A stretch of DNA of 64,000 nt. Origin: Nereocystis luetkeana. Lineage: Eukaryota > Sar > Phaeophyceae > Laminariales > Laminariaceae. The translations under genes were made by a program, and so were the position numbers. Below the pieces are notes generated by a model. It saw only the letters and a program-made list of their open reading frames with translations, was not told the origin of the DNA and searched no databases. Shown piece after piece: positions 1 to 11,414 of this stretch. The DNA lies in the NCBI GenBank assembly GCA_031213475.1, contig JARUPZ010000018.1:6175680-6239679 (forward strand), given 5' to 3'. The first letter of the stretch is position 1. Each line of letters starts with the position of its first letter.

Positions 1-893
1 AGCGCAAGCGTAATTATCGCAGGGCATCGACTACAACACTTTCGTCGCAGGCCAATTTTGTAGAAAACTCGATAATACAGCAGTATTTATATCCGTGAAT
101 GAACGAATGCTGGAGTTCGCCACGAAACGTATTCCGCAAGAGGGCCCGACACAAAAGCACGTACCTCCAGAAGCATCCCAGGCTACTACGGTAGTACACC
201 ACTGGCGCCGTCTAGACATGAAGTGCTGCAAAGTGCCTCGGAATGTTCAACCCGTCAAATCGACGTTGCGCCCATTCGAAACGTGTCTTCCACAACAACT
301 ACCGCAGGCCTCAATATGATAAATAAGCGTAGATTACATGCACGCAGCGCCTTGGCTCTATGCGCCATCGTTTTGCTAAAAAAATGGGAACGGTGCCACA
401 TAATTCACATCCCTATCTTACAACGGAGAGGCGTCTAGGGGAAGCAGCCCGGCGCACGGGAGCATACTACATACCTGGCACGTGACAAGACAAACGCACG
501 ATTGAAAAAGGGAAATGGGCATCGGGTCTACTCCCCCACTCAGAGGGAGACGGAGACCTTCTACTCGTCGGACTGCTACACGTATTACATTGAAAGGGGG
601 TCTTCTCGTACTTTTAGCCGCAAACACGGTCAGTTCATCGGAGTACCGAACCAATGAAGGCATACACCAGCAGGTGCCCTAGCCACCCACGTTTGGTTAC
701 ATCTAGTGCTGGATATCGAAGGAGAATCGAGTTCGACACGACAAACAAGAAACCAATTATGCGATTTCGATATTTGATGCATAGGAGCTCTCGTTCAGAA
801 TGATGTGACGCGGGAACGCCAGGGGATGGAAGGCGAAATACGCTCGGAATACCGCAACTCTCGATACGATATCCAACACTACATGCACCATAC

Positions 894-3800
894 CTGATCG
901 CTCGTGGATTCCAACCATGGTGAGCCCAATTGGCCAGGGGGCATTTCCGATGGCGGTCAGAAGGTAGACGTCGTTGGCGCGAACGAACTCGCCTTCCTTC
1001 ATGAAGTTAATCATTGTCACCAGGTTGTTCAGTATGCCGTCAGGCAAGGCCTGGCAAGAAGGTGGGCATGGTATGCATCGACGAGGTCAACACATACATG
1101 TACTTGCGTCTCAGTTTTGTGCCAAAAAATTGGCGTCTTATTTGATTAATTGAGATTTTCAGTTGGCATGACGTGAGTCTGGGTCATGGATTATTGTAGG
1201 CGCACGAGAAGATGCGGGCGCTTGAACCCTACTTGACTTACCGCTAGACAAGAGAAGAGCGACAGCGGACGACGCTTAGACCCGTCGAATGAAATGGCGG
1301 CCAAAGGGAGGCAAGACTTTCCGAAACACAATCGATCATAAGAATATCGCAAATGTGCTCTGCTCGGCTAAGGTTTTACCCCGTGGCGAAACACACAAAA
1401 AAAAACTCACCATCGTTTTCGGCCACGACTACACCAAGAACAGCAGGTTGAACCACAAGCCGCGTCACAAACCGGGCGATGTCTCGGACGGCACTAACGT
1501 GCTTGCTAACCAGATGCAAACACTACAGACTGCAAAGGCCCCATACCACATCATTTGCGGAGATAACAAAACAAACGACGAATCTCGCAAGACGCTGCAC
1601 GCATGTTCAGCCGCCCACACACCTTCTGCTTGCACAGCTTGAACAGGGGACGCATGTAGTCTTTCGCCTGCTTCTGAGTTTTGGTCTCGAGCTTGCCCTG
1701 CACCGTACGCTTCACTTGATCCGGCCGGGCGTTGAGGTCCATCTCCCACTCCTTCAGCAACCCCCTGAAGAATGTTCGCACTAGCTTGTTCCGCTCCAAT
1801 TCCTTCACCTCCCCGTCTAGCCCGGCATCATCGCCTGCGCCCTTCCCTCCTACGGCCGCTGCCACTGCTGCAGCAATGATATCACTGCTTGCACGCCCCC
1901 CACTCGCATCCGCACCTTCCCCCCCCCCGGCCCCGGCCGCCTGGCCACCCTTAACAGCCGCGGCTTGCCTCGCTGCCCTTGCCCCCACCTCGTCTTCATC
2001 GTCGTCATCGTCGTCCGAATCTCTGTCCTTAGCATCGGCGGCTACGGCAATCTCGTCCCGGCCGGTAGCGGCATCGAGGTGGCTTCCCGTGAGATCCGCG
2101 CTCACGTTTCCCAGAAACTCGTTGTTCTAAGCGTGGAAAACGGAGTTGGGTGGAAGAATGTGCAAGTGCGCAAGCGTGAAGACGAAGTCGCCGAAATCTG
2201 ATCAGTAAAGGCGTACGCAGGGGCTGGATGGCCAGCACTGATGTTCGGCGAGTTTAGAATTCCTTTAGCACTGCACTCATTTTCTGGTGGAAAATTCTTG
2301 AAGTTAGTGCGTGGGGTAAAACCTGTAGTAGTAAAAGCCTTCAAAGCAATGCGGATGCAGATGATATGAGGGGTATAAAGTACTCGTGAAAACCGTAGGT
2401 CTCATCATACGTATCAATATGTTACATGTCAAAACAACAACCATTACAGTTAGGTCTGCGCGTGAGGTCCGTATGGACCAGAAATCGGTGGCATGATGAA
2501 TATTGTCTTTTTTTTTCCCAAACGTAACAACCAACAGACTGGAGGATTGTCAGCAATTCCGAACAGTCATGGCGTTCCAAAATAATTTGAATATAGTATA
2601 CCGGAAGGTCAGCATTGCATCGCTTTTAACTCGTGATACGTCACGACTTGGCTGTCCATAGTGTGCCCAGACGTATAAAAACATGTGGTCTAAACAAATT
2701 TAGCAACCGGAATGTTTTCCGTTTGATCTCAAACACAGCGATATACCAGGTATGTGATTTTAAGCGTATTTCGGTATAATGTACCCCGCTGTAGGGCGCA
2801 TCGACTGATACGAAGAATCGAGGCTACATAAACCTACTGTAGTTCGTGGTATGCCGCACACGGACAAGCAAAAATCACTCCCATCGTATACTTGAGTAAA
2901 GAGTACCACCCCGTCAAAAAAGAGTAGTTTTTAACATACATCATACAATGGGAAACACGACGCGACACAAAAAAACAACGAAGGAACTATAGGAGGCTTT
3001 GAAAAAAAAGAACGAGGAGTTCTTCGCCCGCACGGGGAAAACAATAGGAGAAGCGGGGAGAGACAAGCGCGCCGAGAACATAGCGGAGCGCCGCGACTAT
3101 CGTGCGTTGGAGCGACGTCATGACGGTGCTGCCCGTGCACGCGACGAGGCTGTGACCAAATGTGCTGCTGAGACGGAACCTCGCCAATCGACCGAGATTC
3201 TAGCCGAGGAGCGTGAAATGTCAATGGAAACCGAGGAGCGGCTGTGACTTGCCGAGGAGCGAAAATTATCAATGGAAACCTATTAATAGGAGCGGCCGTG
3301 ACTTGACACGGCAGCAATATGGTCCGAGGAGCGTCAACAGCGACCGCACGCGGAGACAGATTAGCGTGCAGCACTAGCGGCGCTGGCAGCCGAGAAGGGG
3401 CGGAGGAGGGCAGAGGTGGCGAGGGTGGCGAGGCTGTCGGAGGAAATGGATCGCCACTTTCCATCTCCTCCTCCCGCTGCTGCTCATCCTACCTTTTATA
3501 TCCCATACGAAGGTTTTTCCTTGTTTTCTAATTCTTGGTTTCCTGAAATGCTTCAGGCTTTTGGGTTTTGATCTCTAATGCAAAAAAAGGACGACGGTTG
3601 CTGTGAATTTTCTTCGTTGTGGTTGGTGGAAAAAAACGGAATTCATCACTGCGCACAACGTTCAGTGGACACCGATATTGCTGGTACCGGCTATAAAAGG
3701 GGCCTCACGCGCAGACCTACCAGTAGTCGAATAATATAGTTTCAGGCGTTGTGACTTTTGACCCGCCGTCTGTGGATCAGGCGCGGTGGCCTTGTATCAC

Positions 3801-6331
3801 CCGGCCCATGTATAGTCCCAACGGGTTTACTTCCGTCTGATTGACACCGGACGAGGCGGGGGGAAAGTGAAGACGTGAAGCTGTTCGAGTTTCTATCCGA
3901 GCCCCTTTTTACTCCTCTCGACGATGTCAAACTCGCCCATCTCCTCGCCTATGGCGAGGCGCAAGCAAACAAACTAATCTCCGATCCCGATCTTACGAGA
4001 GCGACCATTCCACTCCCACGAGGAAATTCGTCTTGCCTTCACCTCCCCGACGAGAGCAGGTTCCCAGATTTTCGCATCCTATACTCGACCACTAATACCA
4101 AAACCGTTTGAAATCAAACAGCCGTACGTAGGCAATCTGGAATGACGATCTCATACACCCATACGTAAACACGTAAACACGACGTACTGCTGTACTTGCT
4201 TGCACTCGTCTGACTCACAACATTGTGCCCGTCCGCCAAGGTGAAGTCGTCTTGATGGTGTCCCTTGTCGTCTTCCGCTTGCAGGAGGCGCGCGGAACGC
4301 TGAGCCTGGGTCTCCCCGAAGAAAGTCACCGCGAGGCCCAGAGCGCGAAGGCGAGCCTTTGCCTGGATGATCAAGACGATGGGAGGGGAGAGGAAAATGA
4401 GTAAGGATTCGGGCGAGACAGGGGCAGCAACGCGGTTGATAAAACGTTCGATAACACCTGTGGGGGCTGCAGACACGCTTTGTGTTATTTCTTGACAGGA
4501 CGCTTAGAGCGCTTGAGTGTGCCATTACGCGTCTGAGACAAATTGAAAAAAAAACATTATCTGCACGGGTTTATCCGTCGGCATCGTGATGTACGCCGTG
4601 TTCCTTCGACGGGACTATCGTCGCTGAAGCTGCGACGCGCTGGCCTCGGGCAACATGTAAGCATCGATATCGGCACCGGGATGTCCGGGTGGAGATCCCG
4701 AGTTGAGCATCGTAGTGAGGCGTCCTGCATTCCAACACTCCTTCATGGGTGGAGCACAGACATAATTTTGAAGTGAGTCCTGTTTGAAATCGGTAAGCAA
4801 AACGAACCATTTGGCCCTCTGGCACAATGCGGTGGTTATCGTAATGCAAGCGAAATATCAGCCGTCGATGCGACATACAAAAACCAGGGGAGAAGTATAT
4901 AGTGGCTGTCAGAGAGCACACTGCCAAATAACCAAATAAGGAACTGAGCGGTTGTAGATGTCCCTCCCTGATAGTACCGTTAATATAACGAATGTAGTTG
5001 ACGGATATGACGGTGTCCCCCTGTGCCTGTTTCAACTCCTTGAATCTCCACTACCAGGTACGTGCAAAGCCTGAAACACCGAGCCCCCCCCGCCCACCCC
5101 GCCCCTACTCCCACTGAAATACCAGAATATCGATAACGTTGGCTGATTCGGGACGTCGCCGCTATTGATGTCGCTGTTGCTGTTGTTGTCGTTGTAGTTG
5201 GACAAGTCGTTGCTGTTGTTGCTGGTATCTCCATCTTCACAGCAAGGTCTTCCTTCAGCCCTGCCCCATATGAACACATGAACACAACTGGCACAACGAA
5301 AAGCCTGGTAAATAGAAAACATCATTACAGGTAAACGATAATACGCAAAAGAGCTTCGCTGTTCTTTGAAACGCAGATATTGTGTCACCTCTCGCATCGG
5401 CACCTCGTTCGCCGAAACGACCGCTTCCTCCGCCTTAGCTACCACGGACGCATCCTCCTTTTCTTTGCTCTTCGTGGCGGCAGCCGATTCCTTCGCTTTC
5501 TTCTTGGAAGCTGTCGAGCTCTCCTTTCGCCTCTCATTTTCATCTTCCCGTCGCTGCTCCTCGATTTCGCGCTTGCGTTTCTTCTCGTCCCTCAACCTGT
5601 CCCGATCCGATACAAACAGCAAACGGAAGTGGAAAATGGCTTGCCAGTCTGACCCGAAATATTGGGAAAGTTAGCATATTAATATGCAGTCAATACGTTC
5701 CCCATATATTGGGTCGGAGTGGTATGTACTCTTGTAGATCTCCATATACGAGTACGAGTACGAGACCACAATAAATTTAGTATAATACCTACGACTGTGT
5801 GGTCTCGTGCTCGTGTCTATGTCACCGCAGAGTCCCGGACGGAAAACTCAAATCTCTTTTCAGCGAGCCCAGTCCGGTTATACCGGGAGTGTGATAATTG
5901 AACTGCGGGTGTGTCTGCTTAGCAGGATGCGAGACATGAGGCATCATTCGTATCATATGTACCAGGTATGATACTGCTGTTGCCTGCTGCTACTGCGGTT
6001 GGATTAGATCACACTGACAGGTCTACCTACCAGAGGTACCCCACAGGTATAGCCTCGTATCTACTATTATACAAGTAGAGTAAGTACTCGTAAAAATTGT
6101 GACAGTGTGGCGAAAGGTTAGAGTGAAATTGCGAAGCTGCGGAGCTGTACGTAGCAGCATACGCCCTTACTTGATCAGCTCCGCCTGCTTGCTTTGCCGC
6201 TCCTCCTTCTCAAGCCTCGCCGCTTCCCCGCGACGAACAAATCGTCTCCCCCCTTTCTCTCCTCCTGCTCTGGCGACGAGCTCGGATGTTCGCTGTTTTT
6301 TCCTGTCCATCTCGGCCTTGAGGAGGTCCAT
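894..6331 (-). CDS. PRP18: Pre-mRNA-splicing factor 18 (PRP18), 3' end not seen
   Basis: PRP18 is a U5 snRNP-associated factor for the second step of splicing and acts in the nucleus. Five exons can be read on the minus strand: 6331-6171, 5596-5389, 4362-4219, 2126-1623 and 1050-894. Phases agree at every junction (2, 0, 0, 0, then an open phase 1). The start ATG at 6331 gives MDLLKAEMDRKK, the family N-terminus. Exon 2 is a charged Lys/Glu region. Exon 3 holds ARLRALGLAVTFFGE, the splicing factor motif shared with PRP4, then LADGHNV. Exon 4 has an acidic tract and the start of the PRP18 domain (LNARPDQVKRTVQGKLE, RPLFKLCKQK). Exon 5 carries the signature AIGNAPWPIGLTMVGIH and ends in phase 1 at a GTATGG donor. 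The last helix, about 50 residues in other species, was not found in 1-893 and probably lies outside the window. The 2.1-kb intron between exons 3 and 4 contains a decayed coding sequence. Identity is very secure; the exact splice sites are inferred. Confidence 0.93.
2950..3575 (+). pseudogene. Decayed charged coiled-coil ORF in a PRP18 intron
   Basis: The plus strand of this intron keeps protein-like reading with several stops. An open stretch at 2999-3247 is rich in Glu, Arg and Ala with repeats of the type AEER.(M/L)SMETE. After in-frame stops and a frame change it resumes near 3358 as an Ala/Glu/Arg helix leading to LSEEMDRHFPSPPPA and a stop at about 3568. The pattern of a long charged helix followed by a proline-rich hydrophobic tail is seen in transposon accessory proteins, but no catalytic domain is visible. 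It lies antisense to PRP18. I read it as a dead mobile-element or retrocopied gene; the family is not recognised. Confidence 0.4.
3690..4112 (+). other. Possible mobile-element fragment with TATA-like box
   Basis: A clear TATA-like sequence (CTATAAAAGGGG, about 3691-3702) inside the PRP18 intron is followed by a short ORF at 3875-4111 on the plus strand (MKLFEFLSEPLFTPLDD...). Neither the ORF nor its surroundings match a family I know. The combination suggests the promoter and leader of a fragmentary element, but no terminal repeats were found. Confidence 0.25.
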
Positions 6332-7311
6332 GTTACCCACGGGATCGCCTCACTGAAAGGGAACCAACGCAGTGGCCCAACGGTGGGCTTCGAAATTGAG
6401 TTTGCTCCTTTCCTTCGTCGCTTCCAGACCTCTCTAATAGCAGGGATCGCGCCAGTGCCTGATTGATGCCTGGTGGGAACCCCGGTTCCCTGGTTGGGGT
6501 TTACTAAAATTAGGGAGCATGTTTTTCACAGCAATGCTGTTCTGATCGCTTGTTGCACAGCGGAATCTTGCTCCTGAAGGGATACCATGGCGAATAGTGA
6601 TTGCGCGGGTAGCTTGGTGCGGATAATGCCGCGGATGGTGGCGCTTGCTGTGTTGGGATTCCTCCGCTGTCATGGTGGAATGGCATTCGTCCGACCCGTA
6701 CAGCGACCTAGCGGCATCTCGGCTATCCACAGGTAACACCGACCGCGCAAGCAGTTGAGGACACCAGTTGAGGACACCCCTACAGTAAGTAGCCTGTGTT
6801 CGTGTACTCCCATTAATAGACGCTAGAACTACTAGCCGCGCGTCTGGTGGGGGCGTTTGGAATGCGAATATAGTGATTGCAAACGACGCTACTTTAGTGT
6901 AGTCCTGCTGTTTGTTGTACTGCAACATGAACATGCACCGCTGCTGCTGTGGTATACCTGGTACCAGGTACCAGGTACGTTACTCGTACCTGGTTCCTGG
7001 AATATCCAGTACACGGAGCACGAGTAAGCTCTGGGACCTGTAGGACACAAAGTAAGTATGCCATGGATGTTTAACAGTATTAATAGTAGTAGCGCTCCAC
7101 CTGCGAAGCGGGACACACCAATCAGAGGTCAGCAGGCGCCACCTAAAAACGAGCGAGTCCACCGCTTGTTTATGAGCCAACGGCGGTCCTATCCTGCCTG
7201 AGCGCCTTTCCCCTGCCCACCGAAATGATCGTTTATAACGTGAAAATTAACAGGACTTACCACCACCGTAGCAACCGGTGCGCGGTGCCCCCCTGCCGGT
7301 CAGCGCCGAGC
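6332..7311. promoter_or_regulatory. Divergent intergenic region between PRP18 and plastid membrane protein gene
   Basis: About 980 bp separate the two opposed start codons, so it should hold both promoters. No convincing TATA box was seen. It contains a cluster of TACCTGG/CCAGGTA words at 6953-7000, including three overlapping copies. A long minus-strand ORF at 6434-6934 has no coding character I can support. Confidence 0.4.
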
Positions 7312-8904
7312 ATGACCAGCAACGACCACAACAGACAAACAACCACGACTGCCTCGTGGTCTGTGCTTGGGACCGCGGCCGCGTGCCTCGCGACCGCGAC
7401 GATCGTGTCCTCCTCCTTGCCCGCGGATGCGTTCCCCATATCCGAGCTGCGCTCGGAACGGCAAGGGGCGCCGACGCTGATGGTTCTGGCCGAGGCTGGA
7501 GAGTCGGTGGATGGGAGGGCGGACGTGACGGGATTGGTGTCTGACCTGAAGAGGGGGGAGAGCGCGGAGAGCGTGCTCAACACGATGATAAAGATCAACG
7601 AAGCAGTAGACACCGACGAGGATGGCTTGCTGGAGAACCCCTTCGCGAGAGAGGTGAGTGCGTTGGAGGTGCAGAGGGTTTGGGGGTTTGGATTCGTTCG
7701 ATTGAATAAATTCAACAATACGCTTTCCACAGCAGTGGCAGCAGTCGCATTCATGGTGGTGGCACCAGATATACATCTCAAGGGCGCGCAGCGGTGGTCG
7801 TGTCGTTTGACTCGGAAGTATGCCGGTAGTACACCTGCTAGACGGACGTTCATCAGAAGGGAGGTGGAGTTGACGGACGGAGATGAATGTATCTGCGAGT
7901 AAGGCTTTGGATACTGCAGTATACCAGATACCTGGTAGGTGAGAGCCACCTCCGTCAGAACTGCTGTAGTTGTTGGCGAGCTGGCTATCGAAAAACGTCG
8001 CTTCAGCTCGACAGTAAACTGCCGTGCATTTTTCGGCAAACGACCTGCTGGCTATAGCCTGTCAAGTCTCTCTCTAAGCTGGATTGAAAAATGGTGAGTG
8101 TTGTTTGGATGAAGGTTTGATCGACGTATGATTGGCGGGGACCAGCCACAGACTTTGGACTGACGCGTCCGGTTATGAACCCTTCACAACCACGACGTAC
8201 GTCCTGTCCCCCCGCTTCGCCCTTGTTCTCGCGCTCCTTAAAGAGCGTGGTCAAGAGCTTGATGGAAAAGCGGAGGGCCGGAGGGGAGGCGTGGGATCGC
8301 GACACTGAGGTGGGTGACGACACCCCGGTATGATACGCCAGGCAGGGAGACACGCGATGTTTTTCGTGTGTTGCGCGAGAAGAACGGGACTGACGACCGC
8401 GCCACTTGTGCCGGAGACCACCCGCACTCGAAGGGAAGGTTTTCTGGTTGAAATTCTTGATTATCTACCCAATCCCGGCGCTAGCCTCTCCGGTTTCAAT
8501 CGTTTGTTGTCAACCGCAAATCTTGTACATGGTATTTTTTCGCACGCATTTCCTAACGAAACTACTCAGCTCATCTGAAAATGAGACTTAAAGTTACAGT
8601 ACACTCCAATTCATCCCCATCCCCAATCGATCCCCCCGTCTCTTGTCCCTGCCTGATTTTCTGTTTCGCCCTCGCTCTTATCGCCGGCAAACAGGGTGCG
8701 TATGGCATCCTCAAGCGGAAGCTAGACCCGTTCAACGTGGTCCTGTTGCGGTCGTATCTTAAAGTCGCGCCTTTCTTGGGGGGTGCGTATTACTTGGCGG
8801 TTTTCTTCGTGCAGCAGAAGTTCAGGGGTTTTTTCCCGTTTGCGTACTTCGGCGCCGTAGCGGTGTTCGTCGCTCCGGCGGCAATCATTGTGCTGACGAA
8901 CTAA
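7312..8904 (+). CDS. Plastid-targeted membrane protein, unknown function
   Basis: Three exons, 7312-7653, 8244-8309 and 8695-8904, each divisible by three and joined in phase 0, give a 205-residue protein. Donors are GTGAGT and GTGGGT; acceptors are AAAG and ACAG. The N-terminus has a hydrophobic stretch (about residues 15-36) ending in ADAFPISE, like the ASAFAP cleavage motif of proteins sent to red-algal-derived plastids. The middle is soluble and acidic (SDLKRGESAESVLNTMIKIN). The last exon holds a basic loop, then two membrane segments (around VAPFLGGAYYLAVFFV and AYFGAVAVFVAPAAIIVL) close to the C-terminus. I do not recognise the family. An upstream in-frame ATG at 7225 would add 29 residues ahead of the signal sequence; 7312 is preferred because it puts the hydrophobic core near the N-terminus. 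Confidence 0.72.
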
Positions 8905-8952
8905 TATTAGCCTTCGGATGACCTCTTGATATAGAGAAGGGATGCCGTTGTG

Positions 8953-9135
8953 TGACACCCAAGATAACACACACCCTGGGATGTATTTCCTAGCCGGTTT
9001 TCTCCAATACAAGGGGCCACAAACAACGAAAACGACGGTTTTGGATGCATCGCTCGGCACTTGGACGCTTCTCCTTTGCGCCGAGAAAAACAGCTCGGAA
9101 ATTTCTTCCGAGGGGGTGCGTTATTTTGCTTGTTG
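8953..9135. mobile_element. Small element with imperfect terminal inverted repeats
   Basis: The left end (about 8955-8980, CCAAGATAACACACACCC) is the inverse of the right end (about 9111-9135, GGGGGTGCGTTATTTTGCTTG) with a few mismatches. Related sequence recurs at about 34620-34825 (shared TTTTCTCCAATAC near the left end and GGGGGTGTGTTATCTTGCG at the right) and more weakly at 25290-25475. This looks like a non-autonomous DNA element family of about 180-200 bp. No clear target duplication could be fixed. Confidence 0.45.
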
Positions 9136-9142
9136 TACGGTA

Positions 9143-11414
9143 GGGATCTGGCCGATACCTTGTGGAGTGCATCGTGAAGAATACCAGGTCGGAAGGAGCA
9201 TCAGGCTCTGATAGTATGTGGCGGTATGATGGATTCGTCAGATCTTCAGACTGGTTGGCAGAGTTCTTGTGATGTCATGGGGGGGGAACGCGCACGCGCT
9301 GCCGCCAGGACACACGGCGGGGGTCTGGTTCGGTTCCCATGAAGGTCCTTCCTACAGAGTGTAGCTCGCTGCTTCGGTAGTACCGAGGCTTCGCTCGCCG
9401 TGTTGATATCAAAGCATTTTATCATTGGCGGGTGGCCCGCTCACAGCCTGTCACAGTGCGGTATCCATTTGGTCTGGAACGTGTTTTAACGTTTAACAAC
9501 AAACAACGAGACGCTGAGCCCGTTTTGTCGTGGAAGAAAACTGTACAGTAGCTTACCGATCCATGCCTGATCCATGTGGTGTCCAGTTGGCATAACTGCA
9601 TTTTCTACTTGGAAAAGTATCCCAGCCTTCTGAACGTGTGAGTGACCGGTACATCGTAGCGAGTGTTTTGTGGCTGGCTGTGTACGAGAGAGCTACGTGC
9701 CGGGAGAGAAGGCGTCAGCATCCCCCTCCTGCACAAGGCCATATATAATTGACGTGTTTCCGGACATAACCCTTCGAGGAACGTGCCTAAAACTGTGCTG
9801 TCGTGGACAAGTGGAGGCACACACTCCTTCATGTTCGGACAGGAACGCATTAAAAACCCTTACCCTTTCACTCGCGTCATTTTGGGCGCCTGCAATCACG
9901 TACCAGGTACACAGCAGCAGTAATGAATCTGTGTTTCGTCTTTGCCTTTACTACTGCTGTTTTTTGGAAAAGTGCTCAATATCGTGAAGTGTAAAAACGT
10001 GTACGATAGCTGTGTGCACCCTGACTGTCGTAGTGTCCCGTAGTGTGACTAGCAGCAAAAAAACTGTACGGGTATACCCCATTGCGAGAAGCTTCCTACT
10101 GCTTTAACTTAAAGTAATTTGTGCCGAAAACGTGGGCGCGGTTCATACTACAAAAACAAGTATTACTATTACTCAGTGTGCCAGGCATGAGAGAAAACTG
10201 CGGGCACGAAACGTCTTTCTATTATTACAGAGAGCTACTACTGCTGTAACACGTTCGTACGCTTTTCATGTTTTAATAAACCTTTTACTACGCACTCACT
10301 AACAACGAGCCACGTGAGCTCATCATTGGTTATTACTCGCGCTCGAGGTCTTGATGGCTGTTACTGCTTGCTGCGTTATAGTGAAGGGGGGGGGGTGATT
10401 GAGATAACCATTAATCGTAACGCCGGATACACTCTCTATAAATATAGGTGTTGTTCCTCGGAAGGAGAGAGGTGAGGAGGCGTGCTATTATAGTTTTTTC
10501 CGCTTTAGGGGACGACGTTTATTTGATGGAGATAGACGATAGGCACAGCAGTGGTCTACGTAGTCCAAGGAAGCAAGACATGTGAAAACCTTAAGGACCT
10601 ACTTTATTTATATTTTATAATTTATAATTTATGAAATACATACCAGGTAAGGCCTTTTTAGACATACTTTATTTATATTTTATAATTTATAATTTATGAA
10701 ATACGTCAGTCAGCTGTGAGTTCGAGTGATTAAATAGTTTATACCTGGTACTCAACTTTGCAAGCTGCGTAATACGTCTCGTCTACGGTATATCCCCTCT
10801 GTTTTACTGAATTTACAAATTGTATGATAAGCCGTTCGCGCGTATTCAACGAGTACGAAGTATATGTATTTCCTTGTCAAGGATATAGGCCAGTGACTAC
10901 AGCAGTACCAGGTATATTAAACTTTATAGTACTGCTGTTACATGCATGTACTCTTACTGCAATCCCTTGTTCTTGGGACAAACTACTTGTAATTAGTGCG
11001 CGAGGTAGGATTGTTTTTCCAAAAACAAGCGTGATGGAAAACACAAAAACCAAGCACGGAGTAGAGGAGACCTTCGATAGCGAACCCTTCTGTCGATCTG
11101 CAGCAACAGCAGTACGTATACACACGTTCATCGATCTTCCAGACTACTATTCAAGCATGAGTCTCGTGCTTATTTACATTGCTTTATGGCATTCCCTGTG
11201 CAAGCACATGATGAACACACCTTCCTGAAATCCCTATCCCCGAATTTCCGTTTACATTACGCCAAGACTACTCTGCAGAAACCCCGATATTTAAAGTTGA
11301 GGGTTCAAGGTTCAAGTCCCTGTGGTCGGTAGACTCCACTGCTGCGTTGATGGCGCACTTCTCCCTCGTGGGCACTTGGCGCCTCTGATATTTCTTGCCA
11401 TCACGAGGTACAGT
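9143..11414. other. Intergenic, AT-rich direct repeat, no gene seen
   Basis: No exon with convincing coding character was found on either strand. Short stretches of TACCAGGTA- and TACTGCTGTA-like words recur. A G run is at 10385-10396. A perfect AT-rich direct repeat is annotated separately at 10600-10704. A fragment at about 10965-10990 (GGGACAAACTACTTG) resembles half of the TTAA-flanked element found at 50952-51040. Confidence 0.5.
10600..10704 (+). repeat. Two identical 40-bp AT-rich direct repeats, 65-bp period
   Basis: The 40-bp sequence starting TACTTTATTTATATTTTATA occurs at 10600-10639 and again at 10665-10704 without a mismatch. The 25-bp spacer contains TACCAGGTA. Perfect identity implies a recent duplication. 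Confidence 0.85.

Noticed and set aside
1732..2130. Ser/Pro/Ala-rich plus-strand ORF
   Set aside because: It is the antisense shadow of the PRP18 exon at 2126-1623.
6434..6934. 166-codon minus-strand ORF upstream of PRP18
   Set aside because: Low-complexity composition and no motif or splice partner. It lies in the divergent promoter region.
7257..8039. 260-codon minus-strand ORF
   Set aside because: It is opposite the first exon of the plastid membrane protein gene and shows no protein-like features of its own.
11270..11335. GGTTCAAGTCC, resembling a tRNA T-arm
   Set aside because: No matching A box or acceptor stem upstream; it is just before the first exon of the unknown gene.
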